From Streptomyces meridianus (lineage in GTDB: Bacteria; Actinomycetota; Actinomycetes; Streptomycetales; Streptomycetaceae), in assembly GCF_023703325.1 (NCBI RefSeq), contig NZ_JAMQGM010000022.1:1-59514 (forward strand): 59,514 nt of DNA, in the 5' to 3' direction. Below, piece after piece: positions 7,924 to 16,468 of the stretch (the stretch's first letter is position 1; each line of letters starts with the position of its first letter). The notes beneath the pieces were generated by a model, which saw only the letters and a program-made list of their open reading frames with translations, had not been told where the DNA came from and searched no databases. The position numbers were made by a program, and so were the translations under genes.

Positions 7924-8343
7924 GTGGACAGCAGGGGAACCGAGCGGGTCCGGGTGAATGTGTTCGCTCCCGGCGATCCGGAGTCGCATGCGGCCGCACG
8001 AGCGGCGTTCGCAGCGGCCGAAAGCGCCGGGAAGGACGTCGACGCCCGCGGATCCGTTCCCCTGGGCGACATCCTGATGATCGGCTCCGTGGCCACCCAT
8101 GCCCTCGCCTATCTGATCAACACGCTGCGCAAGTCCTGGAACAAGGGCGTGGTGGTCGACGCGATCGGACGGCAGCTGAGCATCCGCCAGGACCCGGCGC
8201 TTCCCCGCGGTGTGGTGATCGTCCGCTCGAAGTCGGGGGAAGTGACCGTACGCGACGGGGCGGGGCTGGCGGACATCATCGGGGGTGTGCTCCCCCCACG
8301 CGGCAACGAGAACGCAGGGACCGGAGGTCCGGGGAATGCCTGA
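7924..8343 (+). CDS. Small effector-associated protein, EACC1-like
   Basis: A 139-residue protein beginning at GTG behind a G-rich binding site. Layout: a beta strand RVRVNVFAPGD, a helix, a hydrophobic helix LGDILMIGSVATHALAYLIN (about residues 47-66), then strands GVVVDAIGRQLSI, GVVIVRS and GEVTVRDG with a final helix LADIIGGVL. This strand-helix-hydrophobic helix-strand order resembles the 'effector-associated constant component 1' proteins that sit directly upstream of variable effector genes in predicted bacterial conflict systems. The assignment is from pattern and context and not from a profile match. Its stop overlaps the next gene (8336-8343), which encodes a peptidase-TPR protein, so both are made from one message. 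Confidence 0.55.
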   Translation: MDSRGTERVRVNVFAPGDPESHAAARAAFAAAESAGKDVDARGSVPLGDILMIGSVATHALAYLINTLRKSWNKGVVVDAIGRQLSIRQDPALPRGVVIVRSKSGEVTVRDGAGLADIIGGVLPPRGNENAGTGGPGNA

Positions 8344-10420
8344 CGCCGGACGCAGCATCCTCTTCCAGCGGCACCAGAATCCCGCGCTCGCGCGGGAGGC
8401 GCGCGAGATGAGCATGGCGTTCGCCGACTTCTCCTACCTGGGGTGGATCACCGGCGAGGACGATCCGGACCGGGCGTGGGAGATGTACTTCGCCCGCACC
8501 CAACCGCAGGTGCGGGCGGTCCTGGACGGGTTGCTCGCCACGTTCCCCCCGGAGGAGCGTGATCAGGCCGTCGAACTGGCAGGGTCCGTCGAGGCGTTCT
8601 GCCTGCCGTCGAACGCGGTGGAGTCACGCGTCTTCGAGAACCCCGGCGACGCCACCGGGTATCTCATCGGCGTCTCACCGCTCGTGATCCAGTTGAGCGC
8701 CGAGATCGCCTGGGGGGTGCACATGGCGCATCCCTACCTCCCGGAGGCGCTTCCCCCGGGATGGGAAGCCGCAACCCTGCACGCGCAGGAGTCGCTCGCC
8801 CTCAACATCAGCGGCTACATCCGTGCGCTGGAGGGGATCGGGGAAGCGCCCGTGCCCACCGGCATGATCAGCACCGCGATGGAGGCGACCGCGAGGGCCC
8901 GGAGTGAGTCCCGGGGCCGGGGACCACACGACTTCTACGATGCGGCGCTGACCTTCGCCCTCACCCACGAGTTGGCTCACATCCGGCACGGGGACCTGCT
9001 GCCGGCCGGGCAGGGGAGAACGGTTGCGCCGTACTCCGAAGGCATGGCCCGTCTGCTGCGGATCTCCGACGAGGAGAACGAGGAGATCGCCGCGGATGCC
9101 TCGACCTTCACCGCGTGCTTCAACTACTTCATCGGTACCTGGTTCTGGGGGAACGAGCGTCCCACCGGAATCCTCAACGTCCTCAAGCGACTGGAGTGGG
9201 AGCGCCGCTTCCGGCTCGCCGCCTGGCACGGCGCGCAGCGCGCGAGCGAGGCGTGCGAGGCCTACTACTCCGCCATCGCGATCCTGGCGGATCTCACGTT
9301 CCGGCGCGGCGACGACGGGACGGCAAGCCGCTTGATCACCACGGCGGCGCGGCTTCCCCATGTCCAGTTCCACGTCCAGCGGACGCGCGAGGAGGTGCTG
9401 GCCCCGGCGTACGGGCCGTTCATGTGGAGCGACCGGGACGTCTCGTACCGCAAAGCCCACCACAGCTGGCGCATCCACTTCGTGGAAGCCCTTCTGCCCG
9501 CGATGAGCCGGCATCAGCGCTCGGACTCCCCGGACTGGCTCACCACCTGGAAGAGCCCCGCCGAGCTGGCGGAGGATTCGGAATTCCGCTCCGATGCCGT
9601 GGCCGAATGGGAGGAACAGGCCGCCGACAGGGCACGCGAGCTGGGGCCCGACCACCCCGACACCCTTGCCACCCGGGCCAATCTCGCCCACCTGCGGGGA
9701 GAGGCGGGGGATGTCGTCGGAGCGGTGGCCGCCCTGGAGCAGGTGGTCACCGACATGGAACGCGTGCTGGGGCCCGACGACCCCCACACCTTCGCCGTCC
9801 GGCACAACCTCGCCTGGCTGCGGGGAAAGGACGGGGACGCCGCCGGGTCCGCCGCCGCGTATGCCGGACTGCTCGCCGACCAGGAGCGCGTGTTCGGACC
9901 CGATCACCCCGAAGTCCTGGACACGCGGTACGAACTCGCATGGGCGCGGGGGAATTCGGGGGACGCGGAGGGGGCAGCCGCCGCATTCGCCGACCTGTGC
10001 AAGGACCATGAGCGCGTGCTGGGCTCCGGCCACGCCACCACACACGCTGCCCGGCAGAGCCTCGCTCACTGGCGGGAGATGGCGGGCGACACGGCCGGCG
10101 CCGCCGAGGCGGCCACCGCAGCACGTGCCGGCAAGGAACCCGTGCTCAGCCCCGGCCACCCCGGCACCCTCGGCGCCTACGAGGCGCGGCTCGCCGAACA
10201 GGAACGCGAGCTGGGCCCGGGCCACCCCGGCACCCTGACCACCCGGTGGTTCCTCGCCCTGCTTCGGGGCACGTCGGGCGACGCGGAAGGGGCGGCCGCC
10301 GCGTACGCAGAACTGCTGAACCACGATCTGGGACCGCTGGGTTTCGACGCCGACCGCATCCGGGAGAACCTCGGCTTCTGGCAGGGCAGGGCGGCCGGCG
10401 TGGACGTCACCGCCGGGTGA
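8336..10420 (+). CDS. HExxH zinc metallopeptidase with C-terminal tetratricopeptide repeats
   Basis: A 694-residue protein. Residues ~1-400 form an all-helical peptidase-like domain with THELAHIRHGD (zinc ligands His211 and His215, catalytic Glu212) and a downstream EEIAADAS (Glu249/Glu250, Asp254), the order seen in gluzincin and ImmA-type peptidases. From ~435 to ~680 there are about six TPR units of ~42 residues of the kinesin-light-chain type, each marked by LGPDHPDTL, a helix with NLAHLRG, and AGDxxGAxAA. The fifth unit has lost its first half. The ATG at 8336 has GGAGG eight bases upstream and overlaps the preceding EACC1-like gene. A role as a regulated protease effector with TPR sensing is inferred. 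No signal peptide is seen. Confidence 0.75.
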   Translation: MPDAGRSILFQRHQNPALAREAREMSMAFADFSYLGWITGEDDPDRAWEMYFARTQPQVRAVLDGLLATFPPEERDQAVELAGSVEAFCLPSNAVESRVFENPGDATGYLIGVSPLVIQLSAEIAWGVHMAHPYLPEALPPGWEAATLHAQESLALNISGYIRALEGIGEAPVPTGMISTAMEATARARSESRGRGPHDFYDAALTFALTHELAHIRHGDLLPAGQGRTVAPYSEGMARLLRISDEENEEIAADASTFTACFNYFIGTWFWGNERPTGILNVLKRLEWERRFRLAAWHGAQRASEACEAYYSAIAILADLTFRRGDDGTASRLITTAARLPHVQFHVQRTREEVLAPAYGPFMWSDRDVSYRKAHHSWRIHFVEALLPAMSRHQRSDSPDWLTTWKSPAELAEDSEFRSDAVAEWEEQAADRARELGPDHPDTLATRANLAHLRGEAGDVVGAVAALEQVVTDMERVLGPDDPHTFAVRHNLAWLRGKDGDAAGSAAAYAGLLADQERVFGPDHPEVLDTRYELAWARGNSGDAEGAAAAFADLCKDHERVLGSGHATTHAARQSLAHWREMAGDTAGAAEAATAARAGKEPVLSPGHPGTLGAYEARLAEQERELGPGHPGTLTTRWFLALLRGTSGDAEGAAAAYAELLNHDLGPLGFDADRIRENLGFWQGRAAGVDVTAG

Positions 10421-10469
10421 CGTTCGCAAGGGCCGCCCGGTCGGCGACGAGCCCGGGGCCGCCGGACCG

Positions 10470-12305
10470 TCAGCGGCCGTGCCGGGCCGCGTGCTGGGCG
10501 GCCAGCCGGACGGGGGCGTTCGGGGCACCGTAGCCGCGGTAGCCGCCGTCTCGCTGGACGAGTTCGAAGAACACCCGCCCGATCGTCTCCGTCCAGCAGT
10601 GGCGGAACTCCCCGTCGGTGTCCCGGTCGTACAGGATGCCGAGCTCCCGGTAGGTGTCGATGTCGCCCGGCGGGAGGTCGAACCGGGCCGCGAGGTCGTC
10701 GTAGTAGTTGTCCGGTACAGGAAGCAGCCGGCCGCCCGCGGCAAGGAATCGGCGGGCGGCGGTGACGATGTCGTCGGTGGCGAGCGCGAGGTGCTGGGAG
10801 CGCACGCTGTCGTCGGCGGAGGCCGGCCCCACCGCCAGGGCGATGCGCACGCTGCCGTCTGCGGTGCGGAAGGCACGGCTTCGCCACAGCCCGTACGGGT
10901 CGGCGACGTCGATGCTCTCCTGTGGATCGAGCCCGAGCACGCTGCGGTGGAACAGCGCGGCCTCGTCGAACTGGTGCCAGGGCTGGGTCAGGGCGACGTG
11001 GTCGATGCCGCGCACGCCACCGGCGGCCGGGTGCGGATCCTGCAACGACGGCGGCGACTGCGGTTGCGGCTCGGGGCGCGGCTGCGGGGTGAAGTCGTCC
11101 GTCCAACTCGGCTGCTCCGGCCGGTCGGTGGCGCAGAAGAACACCTCGGTTCCGTCGGGAGCGGCCACGGCGTCCAGGGGCGCGTCCTCCGGGGCGCGGC
11201 GGCGGGGAAGCACGGGCGCGAGCAGGGCCTCCGCGCGCTGGGCCGCCTCGGCCGGGGAGGGTGACTCCAGTCCGACGGCCGTCAGCGACAGGGCCTGTTC
11301 CCGCCGGGCGGAGCCGGCCGTGTTGACCAGCAGGCGGGCATCGGCCTGCTGCCACAGGGAGACGGGCTTCGTGCGGTGCGCGGCCCGGCGGTCGAACCCC
11401 AGCGCGCGCAGGACGGCGGCGACCGGTTCGGCGTCCGGGGTGGCGAGTTCGGCGAAGGCCACCCCGGTCGGTGCCACGGGAGCGGGGAGCGAGGCGGCTC
11501 CGGCGCTCTCCTGGAGCATGCGCAGCGAGCGCTGCGCGTCGATCGCGGTCTCGGCTGCCTCCGCCTCCCGGAACACGTCGTTGAAGACCTCGAGCGAGAG
11601 CGGACCCGGGTAACCGGCGCGGAGGACATGCCCGAGGAACGTGGTGAGGTCGAAGCCGCCCTGGCCGGGGAAGCAGCGGTGGTGGCGGCTCCACTGGAGG
11701 ACGTCCATCGCCATCAGGGGGGCGTCGGCCAGTTGCAGGAAGAAGATCTTGTCGCCGGGGATGGCCTCGATGCCCCGGGGGTCGGAGCCGCGGGCGAGGA
11801 TGTGGAAGCTGTCCAGGCAGGTGCCCAGCGCCGGGTGGCCGGCCGCCTCCACGATGCGCCAGGCGTGGTGGTAGGTGTGGACATGACGGCCCCAGGCGAG
11901 CGCTTCGTAGGCGATGCGGATGCCGTACTGCTCGGCGACGGCGGCGAGTCGGTGGAGCTGCTCGGCAGCGAGCGCGTCGTCGTCCACGGCGAGCGGGGAG
12001 ACGCTGGAGCACACCAGCACGGTGTCGGCGCCGAGTTGTCGCATCAGCCGGAACTTGTGCTCGGCACGGCGCAGGTTCCGCCCGAACTGCTCGGCGGGCA
12101 CCGCCTCGATGTCGCGCAGGGGCTGGTAGAGGTCGATGCCGAGGCCCAGGTCCTCGGCGCGGGACCGGATGTCCTCCGGGGCGAGCGGGCTGGCGAGCAG
12201 GTCGTTCTCGAAGATCTCCACCCCGTCGAAACCGGCTCCGGCGGCGGCGGTCAGCTTCTCCGTCAGGGTTCCACTGAGCGAGACGGTGGCGATGGACGTC
12301 CGCAT
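10470..12305 (-). CDS. quiC: Bifunctional sugar phosphate isomerase/epimerase and 4-hydroxyphenylpyruvate dioxygenase-like protein (3-dehydroshikimate dehydratase)
   Basis: A 611-residue fusion. Residues ~1-265 are an AP-endonuclease-type TIM barrel (GFDGVEIFENDLL, IRIAYEALAWGRH with the metal-binding Glu, LGTCLDSFHILARG, FFLQLADAP, GPLSLEVFND). A Pro/Gln linker joins it to a C-terminal vicinal-oxygen-chelate region similar to hydroxyphenylpyruvate dioxygenase (GIDHVALTQP, SQHLALATDD, ending IGRVFFELVQRDGGYRGYG). This architecture is that of QuiC-type dehydratases, which convert 3-dehydroshikimate to protocatechuate in quinate and shikimate catabolism. The start ATG follows GAAGGAG. It lies 114 bases after the shikimate dehydrogenase gene on the same strand, so the two are probably one operon under the divergent TetR regulator. 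Confidence 0.85.
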   Translation of the reverse strand: MRTSIATVSLSGTLTEKLTAAAGAGFDGVEIFENDLLASPLAPEDIRSRAEDLGLGIDLYQPLRDIEAVPAEQFGRNLRRAEHKFRLMRQLGADTVLVCSSVSPLAVDDDALAAEQLHRLAAVAEQYGIRIAYEALAWGRHVHTYHHAWRIVEAAGHPALGTCLDSFHILARGSDPRGIEAIPGDKIFFLQLADAPLMAMDVLQWSRHHRCFPGQGGFDLTTFLGHVLRAGYPGPLSLEVFNDVFREAEAAETAIDAQRSLRMLQESAGAASLPAPVAPTGVAFAELATPDAEPVAAVLRALGFDRRAAHRTKPVSLWQQADARLLVNTAGSARREQALSLTAVGLESPSPAEAAQRAEALLAPVLPRRRAPEDAPLDAVAAPDGTEVFFCATDRPEQPSWTDDFTPQPRPEPQPQSPPSLQDPHPAAGGVRGIDHVALTQPWHQFDEAALFHRSVLGLDPQESIDVADPYGLWRSRAFRTADGSVRIALAVGPASADDSVRSQHLALATDDIVTAARRFLAAGGRLLPVPDNYYDDLAARFDLPPGDIDTYRELGILYDRDTDGEFRHCWTETIGRVFFELVQRDGGYRGYGAPNAPVRLAAQHAARHGR

Positions 12306-12343
12306 GACGGCGCTCCTTCACGGTCGGTGCGGTTCCGGGCGGA

Positions 12344-12378
12344 TGGTGTCCGGCGGGCGTGTGGTGTCCGGCGGGCGT
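12344..12378. repeat. Two 17-bp direct repeats
   Basis: TGGTGTCCGGCGGGCGT occurs at 12344-12360 and again at 12362-12378 in the short gap between quiC and the dehydrogenase gene. It looks like a local slippage duplication; no function is visible. Confidence 0.7.
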
Positions 12379-12419
12379 TCGGGGTCGCGACGGCGGGGAC
12401 GGAATTCGCGGCAGGCGCG

Positions 12420-13295
12420 TCAGCGGGGGGCACCGGCCTGCGCTGCCAGCTCCCGGACGTCCGCGAGCATGCGGGGCAGGTCCGGCTCGCGGCCGGTGAA
12501 GATGCGGAAGGCGTCGGCGGCCTGCAGGGCGGCCATGCCGCCGCCGTCCAGCGTGGTGCAGCCCAATTCCTGTGCGGACCGGAGGAGTTCGGTCCGCAGG
12601 GGCCGGTAGACCACTTCCGCGACCCACAGCTCCGGGCGGAGAAGTTCCGCGGGCAGCGGCAGGCCGGGGTGGGCGGCCATGCCGGTGGGGGTGGCGTGCA
12701 CCAGACCGTCCGCGCGGCCGAGGAACGCCGGCAGGTGCTCAGGGGTTCCGGCCGTCACCCGGTCGGGGCCGAACCGCGCGCCGAGGGACGCGGCGAGCCG
12801 CGCCGCCCGGTCCCCGATCGCGTCGACGACGGCGAGCCGTCCGGCGCCGAGGGTGAGCAGCGCTTGCGCCACGGCGGCTCCCGCGCCGCCGGCCCCGAGC
12901 TGCACGACGCACTCCAGTGAGGCGTCCGGGAGTCCTCGCGCGAAGGATGCGGTGAATCCGGTGACGTCGGTGTTGTGCCCGACCGCGCGGCCGTCCTCGA
13001 AGACGACCGTGTTCACCGCGCCGAGTTCCCCGGCCTGCGGGGAGAGGTGGTCGAGGTGGGGGATGACCAGCTGCTTGCAGGGGTGGGTGATGTTCAGGCC
13101 GTCGAAGCCCAGGTCACGGGCGGCTCGTACGAGGTCGCCCACGTCCTCGGGCGCCCGGCCCAGGGCGTCCAGGTCGATGAACCGGTACTGGTAGCGCAGT
13201 CCTTGGCGGTCCGCCTCGCGCTCGTGGAGTCCGGCGCTCAGGGAGGGGCCGATGCCGGAGCCGATCAGGCCGACGAGGTAGGGGCGTGAGGTCAC
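12420..13295 (-). CDS. aroE: Shikimate (quinate) dehydrogenase
   Basis: A 291-residue shikimate dehydrogenase family protein that interconverts shikimate and 3-dehydroshikimate (or quinate and 3-dehydroquinate) with NAD(P). The substrate domain has GLIGSGIGPSLS, DGLNITHPCKQ with the catalytic lysine, and AVNTVVFEDGRAVGHNTD with the catalytic aspartate. The nucleotide domain starts at VQLGAGGAGAAVAQAL and ends with the family's C-terminal GGGMAALQAADAFRIFTG. The start GTG at 13295 has AAGGAG just upstream. Because it sits with a dehydroshikimate dehydratase and a shikimate-type transporter, it is more likely a catabolic quinate/shikimate dehydrogenase than the housekeeping biosynthetic AroE, which would be elsewhere. 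Confidence 0.85.
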   Translation of the reverse strand: MTSRPYLVGLIGSGIGPSLSAGLHEREADRQGLRYQYRFIDLDALGRAPEDVGDLVRAARDLGFDGLNITHPCKQLVIPHLDHLSPQAGELGAVNTVVFEDGRAVGHNTDVTGFTASFARGLPDASLECVVQLGAGGAGAAVAQALLTLGAGRLAVVDAIGDRAARLAASLGARFGPDRVTAGTPEHLPAFLGRADGLVHATPTGMAAHPGLPLPAELLRPELWVAEVVYRPLRTELLRSAQELGCTTLDGGGMAALQAADAFRIFTGREPDLPRMLADVRELAAQAGAPR

Positions 13296-13566
13296 GCTCG
13301 CTCCTTCAGCAGCTGTGCGGGACGGGGCGGGGCCGGCGTCTTGCCGTGCAGGCCTGCACCGCAGTTGACGGTGCCGGGGGGGCCGGGAGCCGTGGACCTC
13401 CGGTCCGGGCAGGTTGCTGCCGAGCCGGGAGGAGGGGGACGGGGACGGCCGGCGCGTGTTCCGCTCCAGGGGTCGCGGGAGGCGGGCCCGGCTCGTCCTG
13501 CGGATCACGCCTGCCGTGGGCCGGCGTGCTCACCGTGCCGATCACCTCCCGCCAATGTACGTACTG

Positions 13567-13577
13567 GTTCGTTAGTT
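13567..13577. promoter_or_regulatory. Candidate TetR operator in the divergent control region
   Basis: The 396-base gap between the divergent aroE and tetR genes contains GTTCGTTAGTT at 13567-13577, flanked by GTAC on both sides (13561-13564 and 13578-13581 region). A near-identical GTTGGTTAATT occurs before the transporter gene at 14499. A TAGACT hexamer at 13654-13659 is a plausible -10 element for the tetR gene. The shared motif is seen directly; its binding by the adjacent TetR is inference. Confidence 0.45.
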
Positions 13578-13691
13578 GTACGCCCACCGGGGCCTCCGGG
13601 GGAAGACCCGAACGGAAATCGGCTCCCCCCGGAGGTGCTTGGGGGCCCCGACCTAGACTGACCGCACCGTCGCGATCTTCCGAGGAGTCCG

Positions 13692-14369
13692 ATGACCCCC
13701 TCCGTCCCGCCGTCCACGTCCGGCAGCCCGCTCGAGGGCCGCACCCGTGACGCGGCACGCACGAAGGCGGAGATCATCGACGCGGCCACGGAGGAATTCG
13801 CGCGGCTCGGTTACACGGGAGCCCGGGTGGACGAGATCGCCGCCCGCACCCGGACGACCAAGCGGATGATCTACTACTACTTCGGCGGCAAGGAGCGGCT
13901 GTTCACGGCCGTGCTGGAGCGCGCCTACACCGTGATCCGGCAGGCGGAGAAGGACCTCGACGTCGCCGGCCTCGACCCCGTCGCGGCCATCCGGCGCCTC
14001 ACCGAACTGACCTTCGACCACCACGAGGCGCACCCGGACTTCATCCGCCTGGTCAGCATCGAGAACATCCACGAGGCCGAGCACATCGCCGGATCGGAGG
14101 AGCTGAGCCGGATCGGCTCCCCGGCGATCGAGGTGCTGCGCGAGATCCTGGACGCCGGCCGGTCCTCGGGTGCGTTCACGGCGGACGTGGACGCGGTGGA
14201 CCTGCATGCGATGATCAGTTCGTTCTGCTTCTTCCGTGTGTCCAACCGGCACACGTTCAGCGCGCTCTTCGGGCGCGATCTCGTGGCGGCCGGCCGGCGA
14301 GAGCACTACCGGACCATGCTCGGCGACATGGTCGTCGCCTATCTGACCACCGGACGCGCGCCGGCCTGA
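13692..14369 (+). CDS. TetR/AcrR family transcriptional regulator of the shikimate/quinate cluster
   Basis: A 225-residue TetR repressor. The N-terminal DNA-binding domain has TKAEIIDAATEEFARLGY, the helix-turn-helix GARVDEIAARTRTTKRMIYYYFGGKERLF, and a ligand-binding C-terminal domain from about residue 75 with VSIENIHEAEHIAG and MISSFCFFRVSNRHTFSALF. The C-terminal half resembles the group that controls aromatic or shikimate catabolism genes. The ATG follows GAGGAG. It is divergent from aroE-quiC and directly upstream of the transporter, so it likely controls both, using a shikimate-pathway intermediate as inducer. Confidence 0.85.
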   Translation: MTPSVPPSTSGSPLEGRTRDAARTKAEIIDAATEEFARLGYTGARVDEIAARTRTTKRMIYYYFGGKERLFTAVLERAYTVIRQAEKDLDVAGLDPVAAIRRLTELTFDHHEAHPDFIRLVSIENIHEAEHIAGSEELSRIGSPAIEVLREILDAGRSSGAFTADVDAVDLHAMISSFCFFRVSNRHTFSALFGRDLVAAGRREHYRTMLGDMVVAYLTTGRAPA

Positions 14370-14441
14370 GAAGCGCCGCCGCCCACCCCTCTTCCGCCGC
14401 CTCGGCAGCAGCGGCTTTCCCGTGATTGTCCGCCGCGACCC

Positions 14442-14509
14442 TTGACACTCGATGGTCGCGAGCGCAGCATCACAGACCATTGCGCTATGAACTACCCAGT
14501 TGGTTAATT
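14442..14509 (+). promoter_or_regulatory. Promoter and operator of the shikimate-type transporter gene
   Basis: TTGACA at 14442-14447 is a consensus -35 hexamer; 17 bases later CAGCAT (14465-14470) is a weak -10. Downstream, GTTGGTTAATT at 14499-14509 matches the motif in the aroE/tetR gap at 9 of 11 positions. A repressor bound here would lie just after the start of transcription. Confidence 0.45.
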
Positions 14510-14603
14510 AGCCGCTTCCTGCGGCGCCGGCCGGCCCCGAGCCCCTGGGCTCACACCCCCCGTTCCCGCACGTCCCTCCGCTCGGTCGACGAAGGAGCAC
14601 GCC

Positions 14604-15959
14604 GTGACCGTCCCCACCCCCGCCGGTCCTGTACCGCTCGAGGGCCAGCCCCGAAAAGCCGCTCTCGCCGCCTGGATCGGCAGCGCTCTGGAGTACTACG
14701 ACTTCTTCATCTACGGCAGCGCTGCGGCTCTGATCTTTCCGGAGATCTTCTTCGACCGGTCCGATCCCGCCGACGCGACCATGCTGTCCCTGGCCACCTT
14801 CGGCGTCGCCTACGCCGCCCGTCCGGTCGGCGCGGTCTTCCTCGGTCACTTCGGCGACCGGCTCGGCCGAAAGAAGATCATGGTCTTCACCCTGGTCCTG
14901 ATGGGCCTGTCGACCTTCCTCATCGGCTGTCTGCCGACCCGCGGCCAGGTCGGCACGCTCGCCCCGCTCCTGCTCGTCCTCTGCCGCATCCTGCAGGGCA
15001 TATCCGCGGCGGGCGAACAGGCCGGCGCCAACTCCATGACGCTGGAACACGCACCCGCCCACCGCCGCGGCTGGTTCACCAGCTTCACCCTCAACGGCAC
15101 CCAGGCCGGGCAGTTGCTCGCCACCCTGGTGTTCATCCCGGTCGCCGCACTGCCCGAGGACCAACTGCTGTCCTGGGGCTGGCGCATCCCCTTCTGGCTG
15201 AGCATCACCGTCGCCGTCGCCGGCTACGTCATCCGCCGTACCCTCCACGAGACGCCGGCCTTCGCCCGGCAGGCGGCCACCGACGGAGTCCCGAAACTCC
15301 CGCTGGTGACCCTGCTGCGCGAGCACGGGGCGGGTGTGCTGAGGGTGATCGCGGGCGCGCTCGTCGCCTCCGTCAGCACCGTCTTCACCGTCTGGGCACT
15401 GGCGTACGCGACCGGAGAGTCCGTGGGCTTCGACCGGTCCGGAATGCTCTGGGTGGCTGCGCTCGCCAACCTCGTCGCCCTCGGGGCGATCCCGCTGTGG
15501 GCACTGCTGTCCGACCGCATCGGCCGCCGTCCCGTCTTCCTCACCGGGGCCGCGGGCAGCGCGGTGTGCATGTTCCTGTACCTCTGGGCCGTGTCCACCG
15601 GCTCGTATCCGCTCACCCTGGCCGTCGGCATCCTCACCTTCGGCATCGTCTACAGCGCCGCCAACGCGGTCTGGCCCGCCTTCTACGGCGAGATGTTCTC
15701 CACCCGTGTCCGGCTCTCCGGCGTGGCCGTCGGCACCCAGCTCGGCTTCGCCGTCGCCGGCTTCGCCGTGACCTTCGCGGCTCGGATCGCCGGGCCGCAG
15801 GGCGACGACTGGTTCGCGGTGGCCCTGTTCACCGCCGCACTCTGCCTGCCGCCGGTGATCGCCGCGGTGACGGCGCGGGAAACCCACCGGGTCCCCACCG
15901 AGTTGCTGGGCACGAACCGGAACGGGGCGTCGCACTCGTCCGTGCCGACCGGGGCCTGA
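14604..15959 (+). CDS. shiA: MFS transporter, metabolite:H+ symporter family (shikimate/quinate uptake)
   Basis: A 451-residue major facilitator protein of the metabolite:proton symporter group, with 12 predicted membrane helices. It opens with the family hallmark WIGSALEYYDFFIYGSAAAL, has the loop motif GHFGDRLGRKKIM between helices 2 and 3, and repeats it as LLSDRIGRRPVFL after helix 8. Relatives take up shikimate, dicarboxylates, proline betaine or protocatechuate-type acids. The neighbours quiC and aroE point to shikimate or quinate as substrate. The start GTG has GAAGGAG six bases upstream. Its own promoter and operator motif suggest control by the adjacent TetR regulator. Confidence 0.8.
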   Translation: MTVPTPAGPVPLEGQPRKAALAAWIGSALEYYDFFIYGSAAALIFPEIFFDRSDPADATMLSLATFGVAYAARPVGAVFLGHFGDRLGRKKIMVFTLVLMGLSTFLIGCLPTRGQVGTLAPLLLVLCRILQGISAAGEQAGANSMTLEHAPAHRRGWFTSFTLNGTQAGQLLATLVFIPVAALPEDQLLSWGWRIPFWLSITVAVAGYVIRRTLHETPAFARQAATDGVPKLPLVTLLREHGAGVLRVIAGALVASVSTVFTVWALAYATGESVGFDRSGMLWVAALANLVALGAIPLWALLSDRIGRRPVFLTGAAGSAVCMFLYLWAVSTGSYPLTLAVGILTFGIVYSAANAVWPAFYGEMFSTRVRLSGVAVGTQLGFAVAGFAVTFAARIAGPQGDDWFAVALFTAALCLPPVIAAVTARETHRVPTELLGTNRNGASHSSVPTGA

Positions 15960-15976
15960 CCGGACGCCGCGGAGTT

Positions 15977-16005
15977 CCGGCCCCTGGGCTCCGGCTCGGG
16001 GCCGG
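15977..16005 (+). terminator. Possible terminator after the transporter gene
   Basis: CCGGCCCC (15977-15984) and GGGGCCGG (15998-16005) form an 8-bp stem, 18 bases after the stop. No T-run follows, as is common in this GC-rich genus. Confidence 0.45.
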
Positions 16006-16040
16006 TTCAGGAGCCGATTTCAGGAGCCGGTTCAGGAGCC
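16004..16040. repeat. Three short tandem copies of an 8-10 base unit
   Basis: The unit TTCAGGAGCC appears three times at a 13-15 base period between 16005 and 16040. The surrounding 15960-16468 (about 500 bases) otherwise shows no gene. Confidence 0.6.
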
Positions 16041-16468
16041 GGCGACCCGGCCCAGCGGCAGGGAGGTTGCCGCAGCGGACCTGCCGTTCCCGCTCACCGG
16101 CCCCCGGTCAGCCGGGGCGGTCCGCACGACGTGCCGGAGCCCGCGGGGCGTCGCCCTCGCCGACGGGTGGAGCTCGTCGAGGCCCACCCCTTCGGGGAGG
16201 TCGTCGACCCGCGAGCGGGGAGGAGAAGTGCACGAAGCCGCCGCGCCCGTGGACGCCGACGCCGACGCCGGGAACGGTGCCGGTTCCGCAGGGGACGCCG
16301 ACGGCTCGCATCCCGGTGCCACCGGGTGAGGCACGGCGTCCCCCCGGCACGGCGGCCCACGACTCGGCCTGCGGGCCCATAGGCTCCGGGAACGGTCGGG
16401 GACGGGGCCTCCGCCCGGCATCGTCGCCGGACCGAGGACCATCCCGACGACGCGCACCCGGAGTCCCG

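Noticed and set aside
8675..10876. A 733-codon minus-strand frame opposite the peptidase-TPR gene
   Set aside because: It is the mirror of a strongly coding plus-strand gene with repeats; the apparent repeats on the minus strand are their shadow.
10177..12627. An 816-codon open frame on the minus strand over quiC
   Set aside because: It lies in another frame of the well-supported quiC gene and has no family features, as is usual for antisense and shifted frames in DNA this rich in GC.
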